A stretch of 64,000 bases of DNA, from positions 1 to 64,000 of the forward strand of contig DYNM01000002.1 of the NCBI GenBank assembly GCA_020721065.1, in the 5' to 3' direction. Shown piece by piece: positions 17,112 through 27,508 of this stretch (within the stretch, counting starts at the first letter, position 1; every line of letters begins with the position of its first letter). The position numbers and the translations under genes are program-made. The notes under the pieces were generated by a model that saw only the letters and a program-made list of their open reading frames with translations, did no database searches and was not told where the DNA came from. The stretch comes from Thiocystis violascens. GTDB taxonomy: Bacteria > Pseudomonadota > Gammaproteobacteria > Chromatiales > Chromatiaceae.

Positions 17112-19582
17112 TGCAGTTCCACAATGCTGGCGCACGAGAGTTCACGGTGACGCACTCCAGTACGGTGTTGGCGCAGTGGCAGATATTGATTGAAGGCTTG
17201 ATTGAAGCGGTTTGGATCGTGGACCCGGTGACGTTGCAAGTCGTGGCAGTCAACCAGATCGCGCTGGAATTGCTGGGCATGGAGCGCAGTGCGGTGTTGG
17301 GATGCGCGGTACTGGACATCGCTTTCACGCCAGAGGATGTCTTTTTTTGGGAAGACGTGGCGAGTGGACATGCAGACGCCTTGCTGTCAGAAACCTTGGT
17401 GCGTCGTGCCGATCAGACATTGGTGACGGTGTTGCGGCGGGTGAGTCGACTGCACGATCTGGATGGCACGCCATTGTATGTGGTTGCGGTTGCCAATCAG
17501 AGCGAGCGCCGCGCCGTTGAGGATGAGTTAGAAAAATTGGTGGCCGAGCTGCGGGCGACGCTGGAATCCACCGCTGACGGCATCTTGGTGACGGATTTAG
17601 AGGGCGCAATTCGTGGGTTTAATCAAGGCTTTGCCGAAATGTGGCACTTGCCGGAGCGGTTGCTGACTGAGCGCAATGATGTCGAGGTGTATAGCTGGAT
17701 GGTGCGCTCGGTGCTGGATGCGACGGCTTATAGCGGACGGATGACGGTCATCATCCGCGATCCGCTGTTAGAAGCCTCTGATGTGTTGCTGTTGCGCAAC
17801 GGGCAGGTGTTGGAACGGGTGACGCTGCCGCAATACGCTCGCGGCATTCCGATTGGAAGGGTGTTTTCTTTTCGCAACATTACGCAACGCCTCGCCGATG
17901 AAAAACGGCTCACGCTGGCAGCGCGGGTGTTTGAGGCCAGTTTGGATGCCATCGTCGTCACCGACCCAGATTTTCGCATCGTGGCGGTCAATCCATTTTG
18001 CGAACACATCACCGGCTACACAGCGGCAGAACTCGTCGGACAACTGCTTTCACAACCATTCCCGCTTTGGCACAGCGCCAAACCACAACGCGGCATCGTT
18101 GACGTTTTAGCCCGCGATGGCGTGTGGCAGGGCGATATTGTGCAGCGTCACAAAGACGGTTTCACCCGCCCTTGTTTGATGTCATTAGTACGCGTTTTAG
18201 ACACAGCGGGCGCTCCATTTCATTACATTGGTTTTATCCGCGATCTTTCGGAAACGCAGGCAGCACAACAGCGCATTGAACAATTAGCGTATACCGACGC
18301 TTTGACCGGATTACCCAATCGCGTGCGTTTAACTGAACGTTTGGAATATGCGTTGCAATTAGCACAGCGTGATCAAACGACCTTCGCCGTATTATTTATT
18401 GATTTAGATCGTTTCAAACAAATCAATGATTCACTTGGTCATGTTTTTGGTGATCGCGTGTTAATTGAAGTTGCGCAACGCTTGGTTGATTGCTTGCGCC
18501 AAGTAGACACCATCGCCCGTCTCGGTGGAGATGAATTTGTCATTTTATTGCACGATGTGGAACGCATAGGAGCCGAATACACTGCACGACGTTTATTGAC
18601 CACAATGGCGCAACCATTGTTGATTGACAACATGAAATTTTCACTCACTTGCAGCATTGGCATTGCGCTGTATCCTGAAGATGGCGACACGCTAGATGAT
18701 TTAATTAAAAACGCAGATAGCGCCATGTATCATGTGAAAGAACGTGGACGCGGTGACATTCGTTTTTATCAACGCCAAATGAATGTTGATTTACTGTCCC
18801 GTATGAAAATTGATCACGCCATGCGTGAAGCATTAACGCAAGAACACTTCCGACTGGCTTATCAACCGCAAGTTGATTTATGCACGGGACGCATCATCGG
18901 CACAGAGGCGTTAATTCGCTGGCATGATCAAGAATTAGGCAATGTCTCACCCGCACAATTCATTCCCATTGCAGAAGAAACCGGATTTATTGTGATCTTA
19001 GGTGATTGGGTATTGCGTCAAGCTATTCGCCAAGTGGAATGTTGGCAAGCACTTGGCGTTGATTTAATGATGTCGGTAAATGTGTCAGCAGTGCAATTTC
19101 AACAAACCAATTTTGTAGATACAGTGGCGCAGTTATTAGCAGCAAGTTCCCTACGTCCAGGGCAATTGGAATTAGAACTCACGGAATCAATTTTAGTACA
19201 AAACGTTGATGAAACCTTGGTGCGTTTAGATGCGCTTGTCAAGTTAGGTATAAAACTAGCGATTGATGATTTTGGCACCGGGTATTCTAGTTTGGCGTAC
19301 TTAAAACGCTTCCCTATTCACCGCTTAAAAATTGACCGCTCGTTTGTGCAAGATATTCCTGATGATGAAAGCGACACCGCGATTGCAACGGCAGTGATTA
19401 ACTTGGCGCATTCACTTAATTTGCGTGTGATTGCGGAAGGTGTAGAAAACGACACGCAGCGGCAATTTTTATTAGCGGCTGGTTGCGATGAATTCCAAGG
19501 TTATTTTTGCGCTCCGGCGTTGGAACCGACGGCGTTATTGGCGCTATTGCAACGGTTGAATTGCGCTACAGAAACTGCTTGA
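17108..19582 (+). CDS. PAS-PAS-GGDEF-EAL cyclic-di-GMP signalling protein
   Basis: 824 residues, with no evident membrane helix. Two or three PAS-like domains occupy about 1-380 (LIEAVWIVDPVTLQVVAVNQ; LESTADGILVTDLEGAIRGF; SLDAIVVTDPDFRIVAVNP with FRDLSET-type PAC). The GGDEF domain follows (DALTGLPNRVRLTERL; active site RLGGDEFVILL), then the EAL domain (GTEALIRW, ELTESIL, IDDFGTGYSSLAYLKRFPI, AEGVEN). Both catalytic signatures are intact, so either activity is possible. It is coupled to the HD-GYP gene upstream. Codon usage changes visibly near 18.15 kb: the GGDEF-EAL half is much richer in TTA and other AT-ending codons than the PAS half. Confidence 0.94.
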   Translation: MMQFHNAGAREFTVTHSSTVLAQWQILIEGLIEAVWIVDPVTLQVVAVNQIALELLGMERSAVLGCAVLDIAFTPEDVFFWEDVASGHADALLSETLVRRADQTLVTVLRRVSRLHDLDGTPLYVVAVANQSERRAVEDELEKLVAELRATLESTADGILVTDLEGAIRGFNQGFAEMWHLPERLLTERNDVEVYSWMVRSVLDATAYSGRMTVIIRDPLLEASDVLLLRNGQVLERVTLPQYARGIPIGRVFSFRNITQRLADEKRLTLAARVFEASLDAIVVTDPDFRIVAVNPFCEHITGYTAAELVGQLLSQPFPLWHSAKPQRGIVDVLARDGVWQGDIVQRHKDGFTRPCLMSLVRVLDTAGAPFHYIGFIRDLSETQAAQQRIEQLAYTDALTGLPNRVRLTERLEYALQLAQRDQTTFAVLFIDLDRFKQINDSLGHVFGDRVLIEVAQRLVDCLRQVDTIARLGGDEFVILLHDVERIGAEYTARRLLTTMAQPLLIDNMKFSLTCSIGIALYPEDGDTLDDLIKNADSAMYHVKERGRGDIRFYQRQMNVDLLSRMKIDHAMREALTQEHFRLAYQPQVDLCTGRIIGTEALIRWHDQELGNVSPAQFIPIAEETGFIVILGDWVLRQAIRQVECWQALGVDLMMSVNVSAVQFQQTNFVDTVAQLLAASSLRPGQLELELTESILVQNVDETLVRLDALVKLGIKLAIDDFGTGYSSLAYLKRFPIHRLKIDRSFVQDIPDDESDTAIATAVINLAHSLNLRVIAEGVENDTQRQFLLAAGCDEFQGYFCAPALEPTALLALLQRLNCATETA

Positions 19583-19603
19583 TATATTGTTGTCATTCAA
19601 TTC

Positions 19604-19700
19604 TAGGAGTGACGCAATTGTAAAAAGTTGTCAGTTGTCAGTAAAAAAGCTGTCACAGTTTGGTATTTTTAGCAACTTTGTTTGATTAACACGTCACTAA
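19604..19700 (+). repeat. MITE-like intergenic repeat, copy 2 (degenerate right end)
   Basis: TAGGAGTGACGCAATTGTAA followed by AAAGTTGTCAGTTGTCAGTA matches the left half of the family. The right end retains only fragments such as AACACGTCACT. It starts 22 bases after the PAS-GGDEF-EAL stop codon. Confidence 0.65.
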
Positions 19701-19766
19701 CAACTTCTGTTTGCAGTTGGGTTGACGTTGTCAACCCAACCTACCTTTACGAATTGGAATCATCTC

Positions 19767-21545
19767 ATGTGCGGTATTTGCGGAGAATTTCATCTCAACG
19801 GCGCACCAGCAGATTTAAGTGCTATTGATGCGATGTTGAGCCAATTAACGCGGCGTGGTCCCGATCATGGTGGCAGTTATAGCGACGGCGCGTTGGCATT
19901 TGGACATCGGCGCTTGGCAATTATTGATTTATCAATTCGTTCCAATCAGCCGCTGGTGGATGCGGAATTGGGATTGGCATTGGTTTTTAATGGCACGATT
20001 TATAATTACCGAACGCTGCGCAGTGAATTAGAAACGCTGGGTTATCGCTTTTTCTCTGACGGTGACAGTGAAGTGATTGTGAAGGCGTGGCACGCGTGGG
20101 GCAGCGATTGCGTCGCTCGGCTGCACGGGATGTTTGCTTTTGCGGTGTGGGATGCCAATCAGCAAACGCTGTTTTTGGCGCGAGATCGTTTTGGAATCAA
20201 GCCGTTATATTGGACGCAGCACGGCAACATTTTTCGCTTTGCCTCCAGTCCACAGGCGCTGCTGGCAGCCGGCGGCGTCGATACCAGCATTGATTCGGTG
20301 GCGCTGCATCATCTCTTCACGCTTCACGCCGTCGTCCCCGCGCCGCGCACCATTTTTAACGGCGTGCGCAAACTCGCTCCCGCGCACTGGCTCACACTCG
20401 ACGCCAGCGGCAATCGCACCGAGCGGCGCTATTGGCAATTACTCGCCACCCGTCCCGAATGCGTGTTGAGCGAACCGGAATGGCTGGAGCTGCTCCACGC
20501 GGCGCTGCGCCACGCGGTCAAAATTCGCAGCGAAGTGGCGGATGTGCCGGTCGGCGTGTTGCTGTCGGGCGGCTTGGATTCCAGCCTGTTAGTCGCGCTG
20601 CTGGCGGAAGCCGGAGTCAGCGATTTGCGCACCTTCTCAGTGGGTTTTGAGGACACGCCCGAAGAAGCTGGCAGCGAATTTCACTATTCAGATCAAGTTG
20701 TTGCGCGTTATGCCACCCGCCACAGCAAGTCGTTAATTCCAAATGAGCAAGTGCTCGCTCGCCTGCCGGAGGCGATTGACGCGATGGCAGAGCCGATGTT
20801 TGGACAGGACGCCGTCGCCTTTTATTTGTTGGCAGAACAGGTGGCGCGTGAGATCAAGGTGGTGCAATCCGGGCAGGGCGCAGACGAGGTGTTTGGCGGT
20901 TATTTCTGGTATCCGCGCATGGCAGCCGACTCCAGCGGCAGTTGGCTGGAGCGGTTCCAGCGGCACTATTTCGACCGTGATCACGCCGAATATCAGCGGC
21001 TGGTGACGGCTGCCTACGCGGGTGACGATCACACTGCCGCGCTGGTTGCCGCGCAGTTGGCGGAGCCAGATGCCGATGAATTGCTGGATGCCGTGCTGCG
21101 TTTTGATGTGACGACGTTAATTGTTGATGATCCGGTTAAACGGGTAGATAACATGACGATGGCGTGGGGTTTGGAAGCGCGGGTGCCATTTCTTGATCAT
21201 CATTTAGTTGAATTAGCGGCGCGATGTCCACCGGAATTAAAACTGCGCGATGGCGGTAAATATCCATTAAAAATGCTGGCGCGGGGATTATTGCCAGATG
21301 CGGTGATTGATCGTCCTAAAGGGTATTTTCCGCTGCCAGCCTTAAAATATGTGCGCGGTGCATTTTTAGAATTGATGCGCGACACGCTGAATTCACAAGC
21401 CTGCCGCGAGCGCGGGCTATATCGTGCGCCATATCTCAAGCAATTATTAGATGCGCCAGATTTGCATCACACCCGTATTCAGGGCAATAAATTGTGGCAT
21501 GTTGCCTTATTGGAATTGTGGTTACAGCGCCAGCACACATCTTAA
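19767..21545 (+). CDS. Asparagine-synthase-like amidotransferase, probable N-acetylglutaminylglutamine amidotransferase
   Basis: 592 residues starting MCGICGEF, so that Cys2 is the class II glutaminase nucleophile; this fixes the start at 19767. The glutaminase domain has RRGPDHGG, GHRRLAIIDL and FNGTIYNYR. The synthetase domain has the PP-loop LLSGGLDSSLLVALLAEAG and VVQSGQGADEVFGGY. Detailed motifs (GGVDTSIDSVALHHL, HAVVPAPRTIF, DDPVKRVDNMTMAWGLEARVPFLDH, RPKGYFPLPALKY) match the enzyme making the osmolyte N-acetylglutaminylglutamine amide rather than generic AsnB. Its usual partner, a GNAT/ATP-grasp ligase, is not adjacent: a terminator and greA follow. The narrower function is inferred from remembered family motifs. 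Confidence 0.8.
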   Translation: MCGICGEFHLNGAPADLSAIDAMLSQLTRRGPDHGGSYSDGALAFGHRRLAIIDLSIRSNQPLVDAELGLALVFNGTIYNYRTLRSELETLGYRFFSDGDSEVIVKAWHAWGSDCVARLHGMFAFAVWDANQQTLFLARDRFGIKPLYWTQHGNIFRFASSPQALLAAGGVDTSIDSVALHHLFTLHAVVPAPRTIFNGVRKLAPAHWLTLDASGNRTERRYWQLLATRPECVLSEPEWLELLHAALRHAVKIRSEVADVPVGVLLSGGLDSSLLVALLAEAGVSDLRTFSVGFEDTPEEAGSEFHYSDQVVARYATRHSKSLIPNEQVLARLPEAIDAMAEPMFGQDAVAFYLLAEQVAREIKVVQSGQGADEVFGGYFWYPRMAADSSGSWLERFQRHYFDRDHAEYQRLVTAAYAGDDHTAALVAAQLAEPDADELLDAVLRFDVTTLIVDDPVKRVDNMTMAWGLEARVPFLDHHLVELAARCPPELKLRDGGKYPLKMLARGLLPDAVIDRPKGYFPLPALKYVRGAFLELMRDTLNSQACRERGLYRAPYLKQLLDAPDLHHTRIQGNKLWHVALLELWLQRQHTS

Positions 21546-21585
21546 AAAAAAGGGCAAGCGAGATAAATCGCTTGCCCTTTTTTCA
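21544..21585. terminator. Bidirectional Rho-independent terminator
   Basis: A perfect stem AAAAAAGGGCAAGCGA / TCGCTTGCCCTTTTTT with a 6-base loop sits between convergent genes, serving the amidotransferase on the plus strand and greA on the minus strand. Confidence 0.92.
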
Positions 21586-21603
21586 ATACATTAAACGCTC
21601 AAA

Positions 21604-22080
21604 TTAAATATATTGAACGTCTAAAATCTCGAATTCACGAATGCCACCCGGTGCGACTACCGAAGTAATATCACCTTCGCTTTTGCCGATTAAACAACGC
21701 GCAATTGGCGAACCAACCGAAATCATCCCCAGTTTCAAATCCGCTTCATCTTCGCCGACGATTTGATAAGTCAATTCCTCATCTTTTTCCAATTCTAATA
21801 CGCGCACCGTCGCCCCAAAAATTACCCGTCCATTCGCCGCCAGCGTCGTCACATCAATAATCTGCGCATTCGACAATTTACCTTCAATATCTTTAATGCG
21901 CCCTTCAATAAAACTCTGTTGCTCACGCGCTGCGTGATATTCCGCATTTTCTTTCAAATCACCGTGCGCCCGTGCTTCTGCAATTGCTTCAATCACTTGC
22001 GGGCGTTCAACCCGCTTAAGTTGATCGAGTTCATTCCGTAATTTTTCCGCGCCTTTAGCGGTCAATGGAACTTTATTCAT
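21604..22080 (-). CDS. greA: Transcription elongation factor GreA
   Basis: 158 residues, the standard length. The N-terminal coiled coil ([23 protein letters not shown] through [31 protein letters not shown]) carries the acidic tip that reaches into the RNA polymerase secondary channel. The C-terminal FKBP-like domain has [30 protein letters not shown]. It rescues backtracked polymerase by transcript cleavage. The ATG at 22080 is chosen because AGGAT lies about 9 bases upstream and family members start with this Met; an upstream in-frame start at 22119 would abut carB. It lies 39 bases after carB, the common carAB-greA arrangement. Confidence 0.96.
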   Translation of the reverse strand: MNKVPLTAKGAEKLRNELDQLKRVERPQVIEAIAEARAHGDLKENAEYHAAREQQSFIEGRIKDIEGKLSNAQIIDVTTLAANGRVIFGATVRVLELEKDEELTYQIVGEDEADLKLGMISVGSPIARCLIGKSEGDITSVVAPGGIREFEILDVQYI

Positions 22081-22119
22081 CACACAATATCCTGTACCAA
22101 TGAAAATCAAATCAAGCAA

Positions 22120-25100
22120 TCAATACAAATCCTGCAAGCGATTCACGCTCACAATATCAAGCTGCTTGAGTGCTAAACAGGTCGCTTCTGCGCCAGCAAT
22201 GGTCGTCGTATAACAAACCTTGTGTTGCAACGCAGCGCGGCGAATTGCCGCAGAATCAGCAATCGCTTTCGTCCCTTCGGTGGTGTTGACGATAAAACCG
22301 ATCTCGTTATTTTTAATCATATCAACGATATGCGGGCGACCTTCGGCAACTTTATTCACGCCAATACACGGCAGCCCCGCTGCCCGCACCGCCGCCGCCG
22401 TGCCGTGCGTGCCGTACAGCGTGAAGCCAAAGCCCAGCAAATCACGGGCGACGCGAATCAACCGCAGCTTGTCCGCTTCGCGCACACTCAACATTGCTTT
22501 GCCAGCCCGACGCGGCAACACGCTGCCCGCACCTTCCTGCGCCTTGGCATACGCCTCGCCGAACGATTCGCCCACGCCCATCACCTCGCCGGTCGATTTC
22601 ATTTCCGGGCCGAGCACGGTGTCCACGCCGGGGAATTTGATAAACGGAAAGACCGCCTCTTTCACAAAATAATGCTTCGGTTGGCGCTCACGGCGGCAGC
22701 CTTGTTCCGCCAACGTCGTTCCCACCATGCACCGCGCAGCGACCTTCGCCAGCGCCAGCCCAATCGCTTTCGAGACAAAGGGCACGGTGCGCGAAGCGCG
22801 GGGATTGACCTCCAAGATGTAAATATCGTCGCCTTTGATCGCAAACTGCGCGTTCATCAGCCCGACCACGTTCAGCGCCCGCGCCATCTGCGTCATCTGC
22901 TCGCGCATCCGATCTTGCAGCGACGCCGACAACGTATATGGCGGCAGCGAACAGGCCGAATCACCAGAATGCACGCCAGCCTGTTCAATGTGCTCCATGA
23001 TTCCGCCGATCAGCACATCAGTGCCATCGCAAATCGCGTCCACATCGACCTCAATCGCATCGTCCAAAAAGCGATCCAGCAACACCGGCGACTCGTTAGA
23101 GACCCGCACCGCCTCGCGCATGTAACGATTTAATTCCGACTCATCAAACACGATTTCCATCGCCCGTCCGCCCAACACATAAGACGGACGCACCACCAAC
23201 GGATAACCAATCGCAGCCGCATTGGCGACCGCTTCCGCCTCACTGCGGGCAGTTGCATTCGGCGGCTGGCGCAGTCCAAGCTGTTGAATCAATTGCTGAA
23301 ACCGCTCGCGGTCTTCCGCCAGATCAATGCTGTCCGGGCTGGTGCCGATGATCGGCACTCCCGCCGCCTCCAGCGCCCGCGCCAATTTGAGCGGCGTTTG
23401 TCCACCGTATTGCACGATGACGCCGAACGGCTGTTCTTTGGCGACGATTTCTAACACGTCTTCCAACGTCAACGGCTCAAAATATAAGCGGTCAGAAGTA
23501 TCGTAATCAGTAGAAACCGTTTCGGGATTGCAATTCACCATAATGGTTTCATAACCATCTTCACGCAGCGCAAAAGCGGCATGAACACAGCAATAATCAA
23601 ATTCAATTCCTTGCCCAATCCGATTCGGCCCGCCACCTAACACCATAATTTTTTTACGATCTGTTGGTTCGGCTTCACATTCTTCTTCATAGGTTGAATA
23701 TAAATACGCCGTGCTGGAAGCGAATTCCGCAGCGCAGGTATCCACCCGTTTATACACTGGATGTAAATCAAATCGTTGGCGCATGGCGCGAATATCCGCC
23801 TCACTGCGCCCAATTAAACGTCCAATGCGGCGATCAGAAAACCCCTGCCGTTTTAATGCCAGCAGCCGTTCTCGCGTCAAACCCGCACAGCCCACTAAAC
23901 ACAGCTCGCCCTCAACCCGCACTAAATCTTCAATCTGCGCTAAAAACCAAGGATCAATCCAACTTAATTCGTGGATTTCTTCCAATGTAATGCCAGCGCG
24001 AAACGCATCAGCAACATAAAAAATGCGCTCGGCACCAGTTTGGCGCACCTCCAGCCGAATTTTTTCGAGCGCCGCCGGATCATTCAGATCAACAAGTTCA
24101 TCCAAACCATAACGATCAATTTCTAAACCGCGCAGCGCCTTTTGCAGCGATTCTTGAAACGTGCGCCCAATTGCCATCACTTCGCCAACTGATTTCATTT
24201 GCGTGGTTAAACGCGCATCAGCTTGGGGAAACTTCTCAAAGGCAAAACGCGGAATTTTCGTGACGACGTAATCAATGCTCGGCTCAAAGGAAGCGGGCGT
24301 CGCGCCGCCAGTAATTTCATTGCGCAATTCATCCAGCGTATAGCCAACGGCGAGTTTTGCTGCCACTTTTGCAATTGGAAAACCAGTCGCTTTTGAAGCC
24401 AGCGCGGAAGAACGCGATACACGCGGATTCATTTCAATAATAATCATCCGCCCATCAACGGGATTGATGGCGAATTGCACATTAGAGCCGCCGGTATCTA
24501 CGCCAATCTCACGCAGCACCGCAATTGCGGCATTGCGCATGATTTGATATTCGCGGTCGGTGAGCGTTTGCGCAGGTGCGACCGTAATTGAATCGCCGGT
24601 ATGAACGCCCATCGGATCAAAGTTTTCAATGGAGCAAATGATAATGCAGTTATCAGCGCGGTCGCGGACAACTTCCATTTCAAACTCTTTCCAACCGAGC
24701 GCCGATTCTTCAATTAATAATTCACGGGTGGGCGATAAATCTAAACCGCGCCGACAGATTTCCGCAAATTCTTCTTGGTTATACGCAATGCCGCCGCCGC
24801 TGCCGCCCATCGTAAATGACGGGCGAATAATGGTTGGAAAACCAATTGAGGCTTGAACTTGAATGGCTTCTTCCAAACTATGTGCAATCGCCGAACGTGG
24901 CATATCCAGCCCAATTTTGCGCATTGCTTTACGAAATAAATCGCGGTCTTCCGCTTTATCAATTGCTTCGCGGGAGGCGCCAATCAATTCCACGCCATAT
25001 TTTTCCAAGATGCCTTCACGCACCAAATCAAGGGCGCAATTCAACGCAGTTTGTCCGCCCATTGTCGGCAATAGCGCGTCAGGGCGTTCGGTTTCAATAA

Positions 25101-25329
25101 TGGCGGCAACTGCTCGCCACGTTACCGGTTCAATATAAGTGGCATCCGCCATATCGGGGTCAGTCATAATCGTCGCCGGATTGGAATTCACCAATATGAC
25201 GCGATAACCTTCTTCGCGCAGCGCCTTACACGCTTGCGCCCCGGAATAATCGAACTCGCACGCCTGACCGATAACGATGGGGCCAGAGCCGATAATCAGG
25301 ATGCTATGAATGTCAGTACGCTTAGGCAT
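22120..25329 (-). CDS. carB: Carbamoyl-phosphate synthase large subunit
   Basis: 1069 residues from [20 protein letters not shown], the normal CarB length and start. It has two homologous ATP-grasp halves ([20 protein letters not shown] and [20 protein letters not shown]), the phosphate-binding [10 protein letters not shown] region, an oligomerisation segment, and the C-terminal MGS-like allosteric domain ([35 protein letters not shown]). With CarA it makes carbamoyl phosphate from glutamine, bicarbonate and ATP for pyrimidine and arginine synthesis. GGAA precedes the ATG. The gene is intact, but its 5' half has AT-richer codons than its 3' half, with the switch near 23.45 kb. It is separated from carA by a DNA methyltransferase gene. 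Confidence 0.98.
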   Translation of the reverse strand: MPKRTDIHSILIIGSGPIVIGQACEFDYSGAQACKALREEGYRVILVNSNPATIMTDPDMADATYIEPVTWRAVAAIIETERPDALLPTMGGQTALNCALDLVREGILEKYGVELIGASREAIDKAEDRDLFRKAMRKIGLDMPRSAIAHSLEEAIQVQASIGFPTIIRPSFTMGGSGGGIAYNQEEFAEICRRGLDLSPTRELLIEESALGWKEFEMEVVRDRADNCIIICSIENFDPMGVHTGDSITVAPAQTLTDREYQIMRNAAIAVLREIGVDTGGSNVQFAINPVDGRMIIIEMNPRVSRSSALASKATGFPIAKVAAKLAVGYTLDELRNEITGGATPASFEPSIDYVVTKIPRFAFEKFPQADARLTTQMKSVGEVMAIGRTFQESLQKALRGLEIDRYGLDELVDLNDPAALEKIRLEVRQTGAERIFYVADAFRAGITLEEIHELSWIDPWFLAQIEDLVRVEGELCLVGCAGLTRERLLALKRQGFSDRRIGRLIGRSEADIRAMRQRFDLHPVYKRVDTCAAEFASSTAYLYSTYEEECEAEPTDRKKIMVLGGGPNRIGQGIEFDYCCVHAAFALREDGYETIMVNCNPETVSTDYDTSDRLYFEPLTLEDVLEIVAKEQPFGVIVQYGGQTPLKLARALEAAGVPIIGTSPDSIDLAEDRERFQQLIQQLGLRQPPNATARSEAEAVANAAAIGYPLVVRPSYVLGGRAMEIVFDESELNRYMREAVRVSNESPVLLDRFLDDAIEVDVDAICDGTDVLIGGIMEHIEQAGVHSGDSACSLPPYTLSASLQDRMREQMTQMARALNVVGLMNAQFAIKGDDIYILEVNPRASRTVPFVSKAIGLALAKVAARCMVGTTLAEQGCRRERQPKHYFVKEAVFPFIKFPGVDTVLGPEMKSTGEVMGVGESFGEAYAKAQEGAGSVLPRRAGKAMLSVREADKLRLIRVARDLLGFGFTLYGTHGTAAAVRAAGLPCIGVNKVAEGRPHIVDMIKNNEIGFIVNTTEGTKAIADSAAIRRAALQHKVCYTTTIAGAEATCLALKQLDIVSVNRLQDLY

Positions 25330-25408
25330 GGGGTTCCAGTGGATTCGGTCAGTGATGATTTCATTCGGTCGCGTCAAAACTGAGCGACGCACTTCTAAAT
25401 ATCGGCTT

Positions 25409-26353
25409 TTAATTTACAATTTGCTTTTTTATATTAAAAGAGTTTCTTTCCCAGAACACGCCGCCCGCATAACCTTGAATCGTGGCATCAGCGTGAGCTA
25501 TTTTCAAACGTTTTAGCGCCCAGCAGCAATATTCTTTATTGATTTCAATACCACAAAACCGTCTGCCGAGCTTTTTGGCAACAACTGCGGTGGTGCCGCT
25601 GCCTGCAAAGGGATCCAAAACAAAATCATTGGCTTTGGAGCTGGCTAGAATCAATTTAGCCAGCAGTTTTTCAGGTTTTTGCGTGGGATGATCGGTGTTT
25701 TCGGGCATCGACCAGAATGGAATCGTAATATCTGTCCAGATATTAGACGGATAAGTGAGGCGATATTGACCGTCTTGTTCTTCATTCCAGTCTTTGGGTT
25801 TGCCGTCAACTTTATAAGGCGCAAGCACTTTGCGCTTTAACTTTACCGCATCAACATCAAAATAATACTTATCGGAAACCGTGCAAAACCAAATGTCTTC
25901 CGTGGTGTTTTTCCAATTTGATTGTGCGCCTCTGCCTTTTTCTCTTTCCCAAGTAATCCGGTTGCGAATGTGAAAACGTGACGCAAGAATGGGAGCAATC
26001 AGCAGCGATGTTTTCCAATCAGAACACACATAAAGCGTTGCCGATGGTTTCAAGGTTGGTGCGATTTGCTCAAGCAACCGTTGAAACCAGTCTTGATAAT
26101 GTTCCTTGCTTTGTTCCTTAAATGCCAAGCCATGATAATTTTTTGATAAATTATACGGCGGGTCTAAAATCAATAAATCAACAAACGCAGATGGTAAAAA
26201 TTGTGCTAACTGAAAGAAATCACCCAGCACAATTTTACCATCAAGCGCATCCTGCGTTACCAACTCAGTCACGCCGCCAATATCAACTGCTAAAGCGGCC
26301 ATTTCTTCTGGAACGCAGGTCATGGTGCGATTGTTGATTGCTTTTGCTGACAT
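25409..26353 (-). CDS. Site-specific DNA methyltransferase (N6-adenine/N4-cytosine, beta-type), lying between carA and carB
   Basis: 314 residues. Catalytic motif DPPY is at 64-67 and the SAM-binding FAGSGTT at 249-255; this order (IV before I) is that of beta-class enzymes. Other blocks are [27 protein letters not shown] and [15 protein letters not shown]. It methylates adenine N6 or cytosine N4 in an unknown site. It begins 12 bases after the carA stop on the same strand and ends 79 bases before the carB start, so it is probably cotranscribed with the carbamoyl-phosphate synthase genes. No restriction endonuclease gene is adjacent, suggesting an orphan regulatory or protective methyltransferase. 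Codons are AT-richer than those of carA. Confidence 0.92.
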   Translation of the reverse strand: MSAKAINNRTMTCVPEEMAALAVDIGGVTELVTQDALDGKIVLGDFFQLAQFLPSAFVDLLILDPPYNLSKNYHGLAFKEQSKEHYQDWFQRLLEQIAPTLKPSATLYVCSDWKTSLLIAPILASRFHIRNRITWEREKGRGAQSNWKNTTEDIWFCTVSDKYYFDVDAVKLKRKVLAPYKVDGKPKDWNEEQDGQYRLTYPSNIWTDITIPFWSMPENTDHPTQKPEKLLAKLILASSKANDFVLDPFAGSGTTAVVAKKLGRRFCGIEINKEYCCWALKRLKIAHADATIQGYAGGVFWERNSFNIKKQIVN

Positions 26354-26365
26354 CGGAGTGATTTT

Positions 26366-27508
26366 TTATTGCCGCTCACGCATCATTTCAATGAAACGGT
26401 CAAACACTGGCGCGACATCGTGCGGACCGGGGCTGGCTTCGGGATGCCCCTGAAAACTCAACGCCGGACGGCTGCGATGTTGAATGCCTTGCAACGAGCC
26501 GTCGAACAGGGAGCGATGCGTCGCCTCCAGCGTGTCCGGCAAACTCGCCTCGTCCACCGCAAAGCCATGATTTTGGCTGCTAATCATCACCGCGCCGGTG
26601 CGCAAATCCTGTACCGGATGATTCGCGCCGTGATGACCAAATTTCATCTTGCGCGTTTGCGCTCCACACGCCAGCCCGAGCAGTTGATGACCGAGGCAAA
26701 TCCCAAACAGCGGCGTGTCGGTCTCCAGCAGTTCCTGAATCGCACTGATGGCGTAAGCGCACGGCGCAGGATCGCCGGGACCGTTGGATAAAAAGACGCC
26801 GTCGGGATTGAGCGCCAGCACCGTTGCCGCTGGCATGTGCGCTGGAACCACCGTGACGTGACAGCCTCGTGCCACCAGCATCCGCAAAATGTTGCGCTTA
26901 ATGCCGTAGTCATACGCCACAACGTGATATGGCAGCCGTCCGGCAGTGGGCGTGATCGACGGCGGCACACCTGCCTCCAGTGACCACACGCCCTGCGTCC
27001 ACGCATACGCTTCCTTGGTCGAAGCGTGCTGCGCCAAATCCATGCCCGCCAAGCCCGGAAAGCCCCGCGCTGCGATCAACGCCGCCGCTTCATCAACATC
27101 ATCTCCGGCGTGAATGCAGCCATTTTGCGCACCTTTTTCGCGCAAAATCCGCGTCAAGCGGCGCGTGTCGATGTCCGCAATTCCCACCACGTTCTGGCGT
27201 TCGAGATAGGTATCGAGCCGCTCACGGGAGCGAAAATTGCTCGGTAACAGCGGCAGATCGCGGATGATCAGACCCGCAGCCTGCACCCGCTCTGATTCTT
27301 CATCGTCGGGATTCACGCCGACATTGCCGATGTGCGGATAAGTCAGAGTAACGAGCTGCCGGAGATAGGAGGGATCAGTCAGAATCTCCTGATAGCCCGA
27401 CATGGCAGTGTTAAACACCACCTCGCCAACGCTCATGCCGTTGGCACCAATTGACGTTCCGCGAAAGACTGAACCGTCTTCCAGAACCAGAACTGCGGGT
27501 TTTCTCAA
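26366..27508 (-). CDS. carA: Carbamoyl-phosphate synthase small subunit
   Basis: 380 residues, the normal length. The N-terminal CarA domain ([40 protein letters not shown]) precedes a class I glutamine amidotransferase with the nucleophile in [17 protein letters not shown] and the catalytic His-Glu in [12 protein letters not shown]. It supplies ammonia to CarB. The start codon is TTG at 27508, supported by CGGAG seven bases upstream and by the match of [11 protein letters not shown] to CarA N termini. It is the first gene of a carA-methyltransferase-carB-greA series. Confidence 0.97.
   Translation of the reverse strand: MRKPAVLVLEDGSVFRGTSIGANGMSVGEVVFNTAMSGYQEILTDPSYLRQLVTLTYPHIGNVGVNPDDEESERVQAAGLIIRDLPLLPSNFRSRERLDTYLERQNVVGIADIDTRRLTRILREKGAQNGCIHAGDDVDEAAALIAARGFPGLAGMDLAQHASTKEAYAWTQGVWSLEAGVPPSITPTAGRLPYHVVAYDYGIKRNILRMLVARGCHVTVVPAHMPAATVLALNPDGVFLSNGPGDPAPCAYAISAIQELLETDTPLFGICLGHQLLGLACGAQTRKMKFGHHGANHPVQDLRTGAVMISSQNHGFAVDEASLPDTLEATHRSLFDGSLQGIQHRSRPALSFQGHPEASPGPHDVAPVFDRFIEMMRERQ

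Noticed and set aside
22222..23133. Long open frame antisense to carB (303 codons)
   Set aside because: It is rich in His, Arg and Gln, has no ribosome binding site and mirrors the codon pattern of the intact carB gene.
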